Source: Plasmopara viticola (taxonomy: Eukaryota > Oomycota > Peronosporomycetes > Peronosporales > Peronosporaceae). Taken from it: DNA of 64,000 nt. Below, piece by piece: positions 46,700 to 61,008 of this stretch. A model generated the notes under the pieces. It saw nothing but the letters and a program-made list of their open reading frames with translations, searched no databases and was not told where the DNA came from. Position numbers and translations under genes: made by a program. The DNA lies in NCBI GenBank assembly GCA_001695595.3, contig MBPM02000074.1, forward strand, positions 62,001 through 126,000, written 5' to 3'. Position 1 is the first letter of the stretch. Each line of letters begins with the position of its first letter.

Positions 46700-49600
46700 G
46701 AGCCGATCTATGAATCTTATAATCAATATTAAAGTTTAGGTTGGGAATAGGAAAACATCAGTATGAAATCCGGTACAAATACCGCTAGAGTGCTTAATCT
46801 TCCTTTGCGTAGAGACACGAGAGATCGGCTTCATGTATTGGCCCGTTGCATCCCTGCCCTTAAACTAAGCCAACATTTATTCGAAGAAGCAGTGTTATGT
46901 ATCACTCTTCGACTTTATACTAAATGTCGACTTGGTCATAACGATACTGTAAGCCGAATAATTTAATGATAACCAGGCCAATTCCTAAAAAGGTTGCTTT
47001 GGCTTCCAAAAGACAACTGTACCAAAGCCGGCCTCTTCGCCTATGGCTGTGCTAATAAAAAAGCTGCGCCTACAATGAAGGATGCACCTGCACTGTGGGA
47101 AGCGAATTTACAAGCTTGTCACCCAGATTTGCCACCCAGAGTCTAGAAAAGCTCTAGATGAGTCTTCCAATTCAGCGTGGCGGGGTATCACTCTGCCTCG
47201 TCTAGTAGTACGCAGACGTCTCGATTCTCGGGCGGTAGAAATTACGGGGGAGCGCCGCGGGCACCCCGGCAAACACTCGTTCTCTGTTGAGTTGCAAAGA
47301 ATCGTCAGGCTAAAATACTATTGTCAAAATATTCCCACAACTCGGGTGTACGTCTTAAAAGACGCCAAACTTATCGCCAAACTTATCGGCAACAAACTCG
47401 TTAGAACAGGAAAGGTCATACTTTGCGGAAATAAGAACCCGATCTGGAATGGTTTTGTCAATGAGGTCAATCAAACTCGGGACCAGGGCAAAAGAGGTGA
47501 GGGGACTCTCGATACATTTGTAAATTAGATTCAGAATCAGCACAGTGGACGAGGGACTATGCGACTCGCCATTCGCACGTCGTTGTCCCATTGGGTGTCC
47601 ACTTACTCTCCAGGTAACTGGCTCGACAAAACAGGGGGGGGGTATTACTCGGCCAATGTGGGCTATGACGCCGAGCAGTTCGCTCATTTGGTATGTATAC
47701 TACAGGGGCGTTTCACAAGAAATCTCCAGAGGTTATCCTCTTTGCGACAGAATTGTGTGAGGGCATTAAGAGCAACCATTGTTTAAGCACGACTTTACGG
47801 CGGTTTACGCGGGCTTATGTATTGTATTAATTCCAATTAAGGCTTTTACTCGGTCGTACAAGAAGCCAAAAATCATGCGTCGATAGGGAAATACTTTTAG
47901 CACTGTCGTTACCACAGTTTGGCTGGTAAACTTTTGTTGAGCTTTAAGGTGTTACATCTGATCTGATCATCTTGAGCAAAACACCTTCTGTACGTAAGAA
48001 TTAAGCACAAACTCCTCACTTGACGTATTAATAACATCTTACCTTGAAGTATCGGCTTCGACTCGATGCTAAGCCAGGCACTAGGAACTAATGCTCTGAG
48101 CGTGAGAATGTGCTCATACCTACTATCTCCAAATTTGTGGACTTAAGACCGCGAACTGACCTACGAAGGGCTTTTTCGCTTCCGATTCGTGATCGCAACG
48201 GTCTTCGGGACTCGTGCCGGAGACGGTACATCACTTTTTATAATTTTGTAAAGAGGAATTACCATGCTACTTTCTTAGGGCCTGTAAAATGCATCTGTTT
48301 CTTACTCACACTACATGGAAGTGTTACTAGCCTAGGTGATCAAGAAGTACAAAAGGAGACCGCTATTGCGTTAGCCTTCAGCTCAAACATGAGGACAAGC
48401 AGCTTCTGCGCGACCGATTGTACTCGCTTAGTGATGCGATCGGGGTCGAGCCAAGTGGTTAGACCGCGACGCCTGCGTGGCAACCTCTGACTTTCGAGGA
48501 CTTAAAGAGAAGCTGAATTTTTTGTCTATGTGACCCAAGAATATTAGATTATATTCGACCACTGCAGGTCTCAGTACGAGGTCACTGGATGGCGTCGAGA
48601 AATCGTTCTCGGCCGGTTGAGTAAAGTGCACAGCCTTAAGAGTGCTTGATCTTTAATCATGTGACCTATACGATATTGCTATCCGCCTTCGTATGACGGT
48701 CCATAACTTTCTTGTTAGCAAGGCGGAATGCAGGGGTAGCACTTCGAAACGATACTGAGGGCACCTCCAGATGTAATGAGGTACGGAGTCTTGATGATTG
48801 ATACATCTATCTAAACGCGCCACACAGTGACAAAAAGCGTCGATATGGCCGTGGCAAGGTCCTTTTTAGCGGTAGATGTTAGTGTCAAACAACACTTCTT
48901 GTCTTTTGCTAAAGGGAAGGTAACTCGCCACCATATTTATTTCAAATCGCTTTGATTGATTTTGGGCGAGTGAATTTTAATTTACACCGTGCACATTATG
49001 TTCAACCACCTTTTTGCAAACTAAGATCATTGTTCAGGTGTATGAAGCTATCACAAATATAAAATCTGAGAGGAAAAATCCAGATCTCTACTTCACCTAT
49101 CTCAGAGTATTCGGGCATCTTAGAGCTAACGAGGCGTAAAGGTGTCTTAACTCGCTTATATAAAAAAAGGTGGACCCCGTTGATGCGCGGAAAGCTGATT
49201 CGACCATTATATACCTTTAATGCGGTGCCTCAGAACACATTATACTTACCCTGCAACTCGAGTGATTCGTCACTCGACCTGGGATAGAAATGTGTCTGGT
49301 TTGATGCTTAGGCTTTTTTTGCGTCTGTGCATGTCTAGATAGATAGAAAGGACGTATATGTGGCCGTATAGCCTCTCGGCGTACCTAAATCAGATGTGTA
49401 ATTATATGGTGGGCTAAACGCCTAGCTGACTGGCCAGAATTGGGTCGAATAACTACCATCAACTAGCGCTAAAGACAAATTAGTCTTAGCGTGTAGATTC
49501 TGGTGGCTTGACGGTAAAATTATGATTTTTAGCATACAATCTACCCTTTACGTATGATGGGTGGTTTGCTGTAAAGATTAGCGAGCAAGCTACCAATAGC

Positions 49601-52600
49601 AAATCCAGCGCTTACTAAAATGCAGCGGCAAATTGCCGGTCTTAATGCAACACAACTTCTCGTGAGGCCATGGAGCGTATCTCAAAAGCTTAAGTGTTTG
49701 TTTTCAATTTATAGTGGCTAATGCAAGGGCCAAATGTACAAGTGATTTGAAAGCATTGCTGTCATTGACTTTCTGCAAGCCAAAGAAGAAGTTTAATCCT
49801 TTGAACTTCTATCAGTCCGCCGGTCCTGGGAAGTCCCGAAAAGAAGTCGATGTGCGAGCTGCAGGTTCGATCCTCCCGATATTTTACATATTTGTCCACC
49901 CACACGAAAGAATAGGTGGTAAAATCGAGAAAACGTTCTTTTGGTCTATTATCATTTCTTATTAATCAGACAAGAGCTTTTCAAATTTTGCATAAACAAT
50001 GCTATGCTTGTGCAATAAATTGACTAGGCGTAATCACTATCTTAATTTCTTTTGAAATGGCGGTGTAGCTTTGCTAAAGCGGTTTTTTTCTCAAGTGGTC
50101 ATGACTACCTATAGAGCAGCCGAGGACCTCTGGCGTTAAAGCACATATGCCGATATGAGTACTAAATTTGTCGATCTTCATAATCTTGGCAACTTGCCTC
50201 AGGTGCTTTAAATAGAGCTTTATAGCTAAATTGCTTTCCTCGAAACGGCTTTGGACGATAAAATCGCCAAATATGTCAGTTAAAAAACCTTAATGGTCAA
50301 AACGGTTATATGGTCACGTCACCGGGCAGGTGATGATCCTTGTGACATCATAAATCACTCCTAAAGCATGCTTCAAGTACAAGTTTTCGTCATAGGAGAC
50401 ATCTTTGATTCCCTTACATAATTTAGAGTAGTCATCTACCAAATTTACTGTACTATACATCGCGACTCACGCGTGTTGAAAAGCGCAACGTCGATCACTG
50501 AAGTAAGTGTTTGTATAGGCGTTCAGCTTTTTTTAAGCATAAAGTTGCGCAGCAATTTGCTAAATTTTAAGCACAGACAGTCTATTACAAAACGCAGACT
50601 TCGCCTTCCACACATCTTCTTTTTCCCTAAGAGCAAATGAAGCATTAATGAGATCATGCCCTTGCCTTTTGGCAAGGGCCATCGCCTGGTGATGCATTAA
50701 TTCTTGGCTTGCACGAGAAAAGTCTTGTGCCTCACTCTTCAAATCATCCAGGAGTCTTATTAGTGAGTCCTTAAGCACAGCACATTTTTTCACATGAAAG
50801 ATATACATTAGGTCGTTGCGGTCCTAGTCCTTTTAAGGCTAAACAGGACGTTTTCGTCTCGAACAGAGGATCTGGGATAAAATTGTACGCGATGACCTGG
50901 TGGTGGTATTTGCTTGTTCGCGTCAATTTTTCACTTGACGAAAAAAAAACTTGCTCCGAGTATATAACGTTTACTTTTTCTAGCTTTGGCCTCTTGGAAA
51001 CAGTGTAAATTTACCCATGTTGAAGAGCAATCAAGGATGCGCGGATTATTCGCCCGCTCGACTCTCTCATAATTAGTGTTTTGCATACAAGAGTAAGCCT
51101 AATATATTTTAGCTAGCGTAATAAGACCGTGCACGAGTTTTTAAACATATTGGTTTATAATTGCATGGTAAGTAGTGCTCAGACTCTACGTTTCTATCAT
51201 TGGTCAACTCGACATCCCAGAAAAAAGTATTAGCAAAAACCTGCCAGCTCATGTATCTTGAGGAGTCTAGTCGGACATAGCCACCAATTTGGTAGAGCTA
51301 GCTAGGAAATTAACTAATCGGCGGAATGTACCCAGCCTTACTTCCCACATTCGCTGGCTTTACGCGCCGTTGACACAACTTGTCATCGTATAACTATTGT
51401 TTGTTACAAGTAATACCTAAATTTTACGAGTGCCCAATGTAGCTCACATTGTAACCGGATTTAATATTCTTTACCCTGGTCGGGTTTGTGATATACGTGC
51501 GTTCCGTACCCCTCACTATTTATCATGTTTAAACGGGTTTATTTACGGAATTTTGAGTCTTGTAAGAACGATGGGTAGCCTTGTGCTACAATTGCAAGTG
51601 AATTCTTGGCAATATCATCATGTCCATGAAGAACCTGCGCAAGATTTCACACTACCCACATTCGTAATTTTTAGCCGGTTCGACACTTAAGTATGATCAA
51701 CACTAGAGCACATTTAAATTGTACGCTTCCTTGTCATTGCCTCGTCACATTTGCAATAGAGTCAAAAATAGTTCCCGTCCTGTAACCATCTACTGCGTCC
51801 CATCATAAAGCCCCTTTGTGGATCGCTTCAGCTTTTTTATCTTGAGTAATATCTGTGCGTGCCTTTTATTGTATAAGACACCTTGCTAGAGGATAAATGC
51901 AGAATATTTACCTAAATGGGTTGATTGATAGAAATTTGTTACATGTTAAAGAGTGTGAAAACATTAAATTTTTCCTTTTAGACTATACAAACTCTTAGAT
52001 AAGATCATAGCGATCTCGACTTGTATTGATTTTGCATTCGCAGTTATTCCAACTCTGCATCCGATCCTTGATGAGGATGCTCACTTGTCTCAAAGCTTGA
52101 AAGACGGGCTCAATAAGCTGGTAGTATTGCTTGTCTCCGACGTGGTGCAATTCTTACTTGTACAAGATCTAGATGGGATCGATACATGTTTGTAAATGTT
52201 CTCCAGCTACAGAAGTTTTTTTATGAAGCATCTCTAACAAATTATGACAGTGTCGTCTCGTGACGTGACTCCGCCTTATAAAAACCCTGGATAGGCTGGA
52301 GCCGCTGAATTTCAGCTTGAGGAAAAAAATTAATGTTCTTCTTCAGCCGAGGTGTTCGCGATGTCCGCTTTCTTGCTGACAGAGCAGCAAAATGTAGCTC
52401 CGGCATTGTTGAAGCTTGGTGGACAAGCACATGAGCAAATAGTTATCTCTAGTACCTTAGCAAGGATGGCACTCCCGCCTAGGTTGAGCTGGATCGCATG
52501 TCTTTCGTCACTCATACATGTGTGCCGTGTGCAATTAAGTTTCCTGATAGCCCACCTTGGTAAGAAGGCGCTTGCGAATTTTTTCCAAGAGCTATGTACT

Positions 52601-55600
52601 GTACTGACCGGGGCGCCTGACAAACCTCTCTTATACAGGATGAAAAATGTCATTATTATGAGCGAGCTAAATATAGGTGCGGTCCGGAAAGAGGTCCTCC
52701 GTTATACCTCACCTCTCTTTCGGAGTCTGTGAATGAGTTATTGTATACTGAATAACTTTAAGGTAGCACGGGTAGGGAAAGGCTTGCAGAGCCAAGGCTC
52801 ACTGAATGGTTTGATTGCTTTTGATCCCAGCAATGCTATTATAAGGGATCAGACATCCGAGCATAGGCATCTACTAAACTTTCATATAGGGTAGTCCACT
52901 TTTTGCACTTATGGTGCCTTTTTCACCAAGCCCGTTTTAGCTCAAAACGTGAAAGCCCGGCTTGGTAGTTGTTATGGCAGCCGTAAGGGGTTTTGAAAAA
53001 TTATTGACTGACTTTGAAGACTCAGGCATGCCGAGCGATCACGCGATGCTCAATTGTCAAAGAAACTTGGCAATAACGAGCACACTTACGAGAATTGTCA
53101 CTGTTGCTAAGCAACAGAAAATTGGGTAAATATGAATTTATTTGAAAAAGAAGTTTTTCTACTTCAGCAGTGTTTACATTAAACTGAAATGCATTATTCT
53201 TGTGCGGCTTGTAGGAAGCCCCACAAAGTCTGTGTTGAGTAAAGGTCGAATCGCCTCAAGAACCACTAAATTTGCTCCTAGCATAACCTAAGTGACAAAC
53301 CCATATTTGCAAGGGAGCAGGAGTGCTACAATTAAGGACGCTTGATTGAATTAGACAACATGTTCAACATGTTAAAAATGAATACTTATAGTGTCTAGCA
53401 AAAAAGAAGTGGTACGTAATCCACTTAATAGTGCTCGCCATTAAAAGCGCTCGCTGTACATCGTAACAGGTACGACCAAAGCCAAGGTCTGACGATTTAC
53501 GAGGATCGGTACGTTACCAACGGTTGCAACCTCTTTACATGAAGAGGTTGGCTGTACATCCGATATTTTATAGTTTGCCGCCCAATTTCCGCTGAGCGGG
53601 GGCTCTGAACAGCATAGCTCTCAAACTTAATATCTATCGGTACGATCGTGTCGATGCAAATGCAAGATGAAACGCCTTTCATAAACTGTCAATCATTTAT
53701 CAAAAACAGTGAGGCATGACGCTTGTTGAGCAGCGTAGGACATCTCGTTTTGGACGGGGAGTCTTGAAGAGACATGTCAGTTAATTACAATAGTGATCAG
53801 GTACAAAGCGGGGTTACTGGTTACAATTAAAAGCACGAAAAGGCTAGTTCACTTGCCTCCTATCAGCTCTGCTTGAGAAAATGGGGGTAATCATGTCAGG
53901 TATCGAATCGGTCTAGAAGACTGATGATGGTCATTACACCGAAAAAAAACAAATTTTCATCATAAGTAAGAAGATCTCAGAAGGCGCTTGAAACACCTTA
54001 AATAATCTATTTTACCAGTTACATCTTTTGGCAATTATGCGAATGTAGTCTAACGAGGCCTGCCTTTGTGGTAGAGATGCACGTCATTAAATTGATCAAG
54101 CTTTAAGAGCCAAATTTTGTGTGACACTGGAGTGGACTTTTATTCACAAAAATGTGTGCTGTCTGTGATTCATTATCGTAGGTGGAAACGAGTTTAATGA
54201 AACTAATCTTCCTATAACATATCGACATTCCATGTTGGAAAGCTAAACGGCAAACGAAGTATTTGACACACCTTTAAGAACCTTAATGCGGCAGCCATAT
54301 CGACACAAGCGCCAATTTTTGTTGCACGAAAATGTTCATTCTAAAGCGCTCAAGACTTAGTCGACACGGTTTCCAACCTCTCATGAAGATTGACATACCG
54401 TTAGTTACGGTCAGTATTCGAACGGATATAGTATGGGAGGGATTGGTCATGCGACAAGGGGTATCAATTGCCCCTGCGACGTTCGATCGTCGTGCAACAT
54501 AATGGTCTAAATCCGAAAGAGCGTATGTACAGACACATTGTACTGCCATTTTTGTTCATTCAGACAAGTATTAGTAAGTGGATTACGAGCCACTCCTAGT
54601 TGATGATCAGATCCTCAAGTTGGATGCCTTGGTCGCTTTTCCCGGTAAATGTTGCTCAGCAATGTACGAGTCACTCTACATGCATCGACATATCTTGATA
54701 TATTTGCTGACAGAAGATTATACATTACATTATATGAAACAAAACTTGTCCGCGAAAATGCTGGGTCTGCCAGTTCCACGAGCTCTCGAAGTAAGGATAT
54801 ACCCTACTATTTGTGACATACTAGGCTTGACCGTGGCTGGGTCATCGCACAAAAATATATTCTTCGTGATAATGATGCTCACAATGTATATTGAGAAGTA
54901 AAAAGGGCGACGGATGCTCCAGCATCATGCGACCCAAAGCTTGTTCGTCACTTTTGTGTCACTTGAGGGCGTTGTCTGGTGATAAAGCTTTAAATTAACA
55001 AACACTAGCACCGACGACCTTGACTGCCTATACCACGATTTGCACTGGCTGCCGCTCCAAGATTTTCAGGTCTTATCCGACCAGTTCTCCAGCCCCGATC
55101 GTGTAGTCGTATTGTCCTGCAACTGAGTTCCTCGTCTTTTGCTTGGTTGTGGTATAAAGTGGCCAGAATTAGTTTCAAGCCCTGTTGATGGGTCAGTCTG
55201 CCTTGGTGTAAAGAAATACGATACGGTGCTGTTGCTTTCAGTGCATGTCGTCATGCGGCTTTAGTAAGCCCATGTGCTTAAGTGTGTGGGTGTGTTTGCT
55301 TTATTTTATGAAATAGATAGCTTACGCGATAAAACAAATTAGGTCATGAAGTTGAATGATCCAACAAAGCGCGGGTTCACGTGATTACAGCAGTAACTTT
55401 ATTTGTTATTTGATCAAAACTTCTTCATTCATTTTTCTCTTTCTTCTATTTTGGTCGCAAATAATCATTTGCACTTTTTCCATCCAACACTTCATCACAC
55501 ACAAGTCTTAGGACGCCAAGTATTATAGGCAGAAAGTCTTTGATCTATCTTACCCATTATTGAATAGCTGAGATCAGCAAACCGCTTAGCTACTTTATCC

Positions 55601-58600
55601 CCGGCAAGCCTAGAATTACAATGCGTTGACGTCAGCAAATTGTAAGGGTTGACTACTTTGTCAGCAAAAAACAACTTTGTAGCATGTTAAGCAATGAGCA
55701 AAAATTTAAATGCAAGCTTAACGAGTTCAAGCATGACGTTCCCTGTGCAACACCTTTCGAAAACTTAGTACACTCGTTTGATCTGTCTATCAATCGGGTA
55801 GTTTACTGTACCCATGTCCGGCGCACTATAACCAGAACGATTTAATAAAGCGAAGTTTTTTTGAAGTCAGGTAACAGCGCAGCTTTTTTGACACCGTCGA
55901 CCGTGTCCGATACAGCTGGCATAGGATTTTTACATAAATATTAGCGAAAATCACAATGCCTGCCGGGTCTTTCCGACAAATCAAATAGGAATTGCATTCA
56001 AATGGACTGCCAGAAGTAAAATAGAACCGATAAGATGTATATGGGTGCGCCCCCGTTCGGCAAAGATTTACTGCGCACATACGTGATGATTCAATTGGTC
56101 AACATAGGGTACCAACAGTGGGTCTTTACCGAGCTGTGCAATATTTGAGCTTAGATGACCGCCAAACAGTGTATCTTGAGCTTCATAGCGTATACAATGG
56201 TTTTTATTTTAGCAATAAATCGGTTTATTAGTACTTTAGTACATTAGCATGGCTTTCATCCGACCAACGTAGCCTTGCGCTTAGCAACGCCGACGAATTT
56301 TTGTCCAAGTCGCCCATCTTATTTGATTCAGAGCCTCAAGTAGAGCAACACAAATGTCATCTGGCTCATCCGCGCAACAAACTAAAATTCTATACATATA
56401 GGAACACATTTATCTCATAGTCTGGGTAACGCGATCGCAATTGGACCAAACCATCCTGCTTTCATGGCTTGTACGACAAATCAATATTATGCTTTGCAAA
56501 GAAAAAGAGCCACTTGGCCATAGACAAGGCGACTATTAAGTGGTGCGTAGAAACGCATGATCTGTATGGATCGCAAATGGCTTTTGTAACCCTAACTTGA
56601 CAGGAACACACTTACAGCAGGTGTCTCTTTGTCTTTGATAAAAAAAGTCTTTTTGACAGTCTTGGTTTTCACAATTCTGAAGAAGTTATCGATCTTGAGC
56701 CTTGGCATCTGCGTGTTGGAGTGCAGTGCCCGGTAGCAACATTAAGCACATCATAGACACACGAGAAAGTCATTTTACATCAGCAAGGTCAATATGTGCG
56801 TCTGGAACATGCTTTTTTTGTTCGTGTTGAAGATTTAATCCTATTTAGTCTCTGTAGAATCTGCGTTTTCAATGTAAGAAATTGACACGACCAAACATCT
56901 TCCTAAACGTCGGAATGGCTCAATATACTCGGATTATCCACAATGGCATTGACACTGACAAGGTCTACCCAAAGGCTGTGCTTGCCAACCAAAATTGGCA
57001 TCAAAGTATATATGTGCATGTTATCTGACGCCTAATTAACAGCGTCAAATAAATTCTAAATACGCTATCAAGATCCTTTGAAGCGTGATGAATCACCTGT
57101 CAAACTATACCACCCAAAGTGCTGTCAAGGTCAGTATTATGTTGCTATTTTGCATAAGTTGAAGTGTTGTGAGCAAACAAAAAAGCAAGCGCGCGTCGAC
57201 CAGACAGTAATAGTCGTGCACTGTGCATTATACATCTCAATATGCTATTATTCAGTATTAAGTTTAAAATTCGCGTCTAAGCCGGGTTAGTATTCTTAAA
57301 TCGAAGAGTAAGATGCGCCACTTATCATTTAGCTTTGAGGGGGAGAGAATTATGCCGGCGATCCCTTCCCGCCTAGTGCGTTATACGAACGAATGCCTGA
57401 ACGACGTGACACAACTTCTTTAATCGAGTCCGCTGCTGTGTCACGCAGTGCTCGGTTCTCGAAAATCGATCGATAGGATAACATCCCTTACACGTGGTAG
57501 CTCCAAACGCTGATCTTACGAAGCCATATCCTGATTTACCGTTGCCAAAAACTGCTCCGGTACATGCCAAAAAAAAAATCAAAACTCTTTTCCTTGCACT
57601 AAGTGGCCTCTTAACGTTGTTAATATTAATGTATAATAGTTTTTTGGTCTAATGGCTAGCACTTCGAGTATGCCATTGGTCCTACAAACGTCTCCGAGCT
57701 TTGCCACGAAAGCTAGCTCAAGCAAAGCATTCACCTAAAACGATTTTGTCTATAATCGTGCCAGCATGCTCTTTTATAAGAATACATAGCCGAGTACTAT
57801 CGTCTTTAGCCGATACGTCTTTCTATAACCCCAATTAATTGAATTGGGAGCCTTACACTGCTCGACTTCTCCTTGATGCGATCAAAAACGAAGACAAAGG
57901 CGTGTCGACATGATAGCGCATCGACACACCAATATTTTCGTTGGTGTCTACCAAAGAGCTATCCATATCAAAGCACCCGCTTATTCAAAAAATTGCCGCT
58001 CCACATGCGTCGAAATGACGAATATTGGGTCGACTTTGTCACGGCAAACATAAAGGGACGACAAGCGTTGCTTTTTAGGTTGTGTGCCATTAAAGTGCCT
58101 TTCACGACCTATTCTGCAGCCACACCTTGCATCGTACGCGGCAAGTGCTTTCCCTCATGGATGTTATATCCAGAATGAGGTCAACTTCGCATTCAGATAC
58201 AAGCCCAGAAAGCATTCAATGCCAGGTGATTCACAACTTAAGCCACCGAAAGCCTAGGCTAAATGCCTCTCATGTTTTTTTTCACCAGGTAAGCAGAAAC
58301 AAATGACTACGATCTCTGCATTTTATACATCCTCTTTTATACAGAGCGTCAAGATTTATTGTTCGATGTCCCGGAGTCGACAAGGGCGGTCCATGATATA
58401 TACATTAAAACCTTTCGTGGTCGCCTGAACAACGATCAAGGTAGGTTTGCAACTTTAATTCGCGTAAAAGGGCAGATAATGAGCCTCTAATTATACTTAT
58501 GGCTTAAAGAGATCAATACTTTCCCAGTAGGCGTACTAAGTATCGCCGCTTGACCGCATCGTACCAGACGGCTGGTTGACCGAAATATTTCGGCTTTCCA

Positions 58601-60400
58601 TACACCACTGCGCTTGTTCAGGTGATACTTCAGCCGCATAGTCGGGTATCACCACACAAAAGCATCGATAGATGCCCATTAGCTTATTGATAGCTCAAAG
58701 ACCTATCTTCTTATCATCAGTATAGCTGAAATGACTGGGGATAAAGTCGTGCCACCTCAATGTCTGGCTCGAAGGTTAATACTTCTGTCCTGACCTCTTT
58801 GGAAAGGGTCGGAACGCCTCCGCATGGGAAGTTCTATACACAAAGACGATGGCTGCAAATCTCTCTAGGAAGTGGTCACCAACCATAAAAGCACCAAATT
58901 TTGTATAAGTTGTAGAAGTCCACAAACTCCTTCTTACCCTAACGAAGCCCGGTATGCACGCGTAGTCTAAATTGAAAAGACTTGTGACAGATGACGCATA
59001 AGACACATCCCAGGCAGGATATGCAGTTTTGACAAGCATACTACATGAACATGCTTTCCCACCAATCTTTGAGACGGCCACAGCCACTCTTTTTTTCATC
59101 CATAACTATGATTATTGTACCTATCTTTTACATCCATTCTAAGTCTTCACACTAATCTTGAGTGGCTTTTGCTTGGGCTAGGGTTCTGCCTTCTACACCG
59201 ATGTCATCGCAGCACACGAATATATACATCATTTGTTCAAGGTGACCCAGTAGAGTTTTCATATAGTTGAAATGCATCTCCAGACGCGTATTGATCGCAC
59301 CAGATTCTCGTGCAATCAAATGTTGCACTACCTTGAAGTAATAAGAGACTGTCAGCTTCTTCAGCCCGCCTTGCATAACTTGAGCCAAGTAAGCATACTC
59401 TCTCCCCGCACAGAGAATCATATTCAAGCGCTTGGGTATAAATTTACTATAATTTTGACAGGAATCGTCGCAGCTATACGTTGTAAAGAAGCACGTGTTT
59501 CTGATCTTTTTTAGTAGACGAAACAAATACGAGCCACATATCGCTGCTGACTATAAGAGTAAGTTTATTTTGTCTTATTACCACAACTGATTATAGCTTT
59601 TGCTGTTCGCAATGCAATCGAATTTTGTTAAGCTTTATCGGTTTGATCTTCTGTTTCTTCTGTATTTAACATCGAACAGGATCATGCCAATTACAATGTA
59701 TAGAGCAATAAGCATCAGACTATGTGCTTTTTTGTGTAATCCCTAATTACTACGTGCTGCTTTCGTTTTGGTGTTCGATTACCACCTTATTCTGTCAAAC
59801 AATGTAGTAGACATCGCCAAGCGTGCCACACACTGGGTTTCTGTAATTTCATTGCACAGCGGCTCGAGATGTATTACTTAAAAACATACTTTTCGGTCAA
59901 GGCCATGACAACCTTAAGATTTTATGAGCGCTTTTTGCAATTATTGGCTGCAAAGTTCACAAAATCAGACATTATTAGTATTTTAGAGCTTTGAAAATAG
60001 TCTCCAATGAGTCAAATATTGAGTCGAAGAAAGTTCGGAAAGTCTCGTGTGTGGGAGAGTACAAGTCTTTATATAGGTTATAGCAAGCTGGTTGATTATG
60101 GTTCATGCATTTATATGATAACATTTTATAGCAAAGCATTGTAACTCTTGCTTCTTCTTACCGAGGAGCAATCTTTTGTCATGCATAGCTACGGCGAAAA
60201 AATAGTAGTGTTATAATGCATTCTTAGATTTAGGTCGATGACGTCGTTGTGGTAAGCAATGGCGCGGCAATAAACCTTGCGATGAAAGCAAATTATTGGT
60301 CATCGTTTTTGATAAGCTGCTAGCCTGCGGGAATTCTAAATATACCAGATCCCGAATTGGAAAGGTTATTTACTTTATAGAAGTGTTTGCGCTTCAATAA
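46700..60400. other. 13.7-kb gene-poor region, no supported gene
   Basis: All frames are broken. ATG-started frames of 80-150 codons exist (47082-47528 plus, 50560-50808 minus, 52330-52653 minus, 54283-54549 minus), but none shows a domain, convincing splice partners or a recognisable relative. The 50560-50808 frame is the most protein-like: helical, charged, 82 residues. The sequence reads as old decayed DNA. The only item I can name is one satellite monomer at 49.3 kb. Confidence 0.5.
49311..49380 (-). repeat. orphan satellite monomer
   Basis: A single partial unit in block 4/5 orientation: GCGTCTGTGCATGTCTAGAT, AGATAGAAAG, TATGTGGCCGTATAG and CTCTCGGC. It matches the main array monomer over about 70 bp, with no neighbouring units. 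Confidence 0.75.
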
Positions 60401-60420
60401 CAAGGGCCATTACGTTCCTT

Positions 60421-60830
60421 GTGGAAGTGCCAAACCTAGAGCCAGAAGAGCCTAGACGCGGTAGGGACGATATAAAGCAATTATTTCCGTACGGCGAGGC
60501 TGTAGACGCCCTGCTGTATGTTGCCAGCTACTTGCACCTACATTTCGTTTTTGCAGTCAGTGTGCTTGCACGTCACATATCGGAATCTAACAAAGCACAT
60601 TTCCAGACATTCAACAAGTACGTTTTGTTGTATCCCAACGACAACTCACATCTATTATTTGCAAAAGGCTTTACACAAAGCTAAGCTCTCCGACATCAAC
60701 GCACGTATCGTGCAAGTACATCGAGAATAATCCGACAAAAAAAATGAAATTCAGATTCTATCCATGCTCGAGCTTAAGTATAAGCAGCTAGAATCTCAAT
60801 GCGCTCAATCGGAGCCTTTCTTTTCGTTGA
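60421..60830 (+). mobile_element. Ty1/Copia retrotransposon remnant (RT end and RNase H end)
   Basis: The plus strand at about 60490-60670 reads PYGEAVDALLYVASYLHLHF and FAVSVLARHISESNKAHFQT, a decayed form of the Copia block that normally has REAVGSLLYVA...RPDI..AVS.LARH. After a frameshift, about 60670-60725 reads KAKLSDINARIVQVHRE, like the KHIDIR-HFIRE block at the RNase H end. The next codons (KFRFYPC) fit the following block. Hundreds of codons expected between the two blocks are missing, and stops and frameshifts are present. No LTRs were seen. Confidence 0.75.
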
Positions 60831-60958
60831 CACGGGCTTTTATGTACTCCACACACATTCACGTAGCTGAGACAACAATTGTATTTAGATTGTTGGTCGT
60901 CATCGCCGTTAGTACCGTCGATGACGTTAACTATTACGGTATACCACTCTGCATAATT

Positions 60959-61008
60959 GGGGCGGGATGGCCTATCGACGTGCTCACGTCGATAGGCCAT
61001 CCCGCCCC
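60959..61008. repeat. perfect 24-bp hairpin with 2-nt loop
   Basis: GGGGCGGGATGGCCTATCGA plus CGTG (60959-60982) is followed by CT and then by its exact complement (60985-61008). The 50-bp structure is GC-rich in AT-rich surroundings, and no longer palindrome extends outside it. No T-run follows to suggest a terminator. Confidence 0.95.

Noticed and set aside
47082..47528. 148-codon ATG frame
   Set aside because: No domain, no recognisable relative, and the surrounding DNA is broken; could be chance or an old relic.
49864..49873. GGTTCGATCC, a tRNA B-box-like sequence
   Set aside because: No cloverleaf, A box or anticodon arm could be drawn around it.
52330..52732. Overlapping frames on both strands (107 and 126 codons)
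   Set aside because: Open frames on both strands over the same DNA with no recognisable family; the plus frame starts at GTG.
57650..57720. GGTCTAATGGCTAGCAC, a tRNA D-arm-like sequence
   Set aside because: No matching acceptor stem or T arm at the right spacing.
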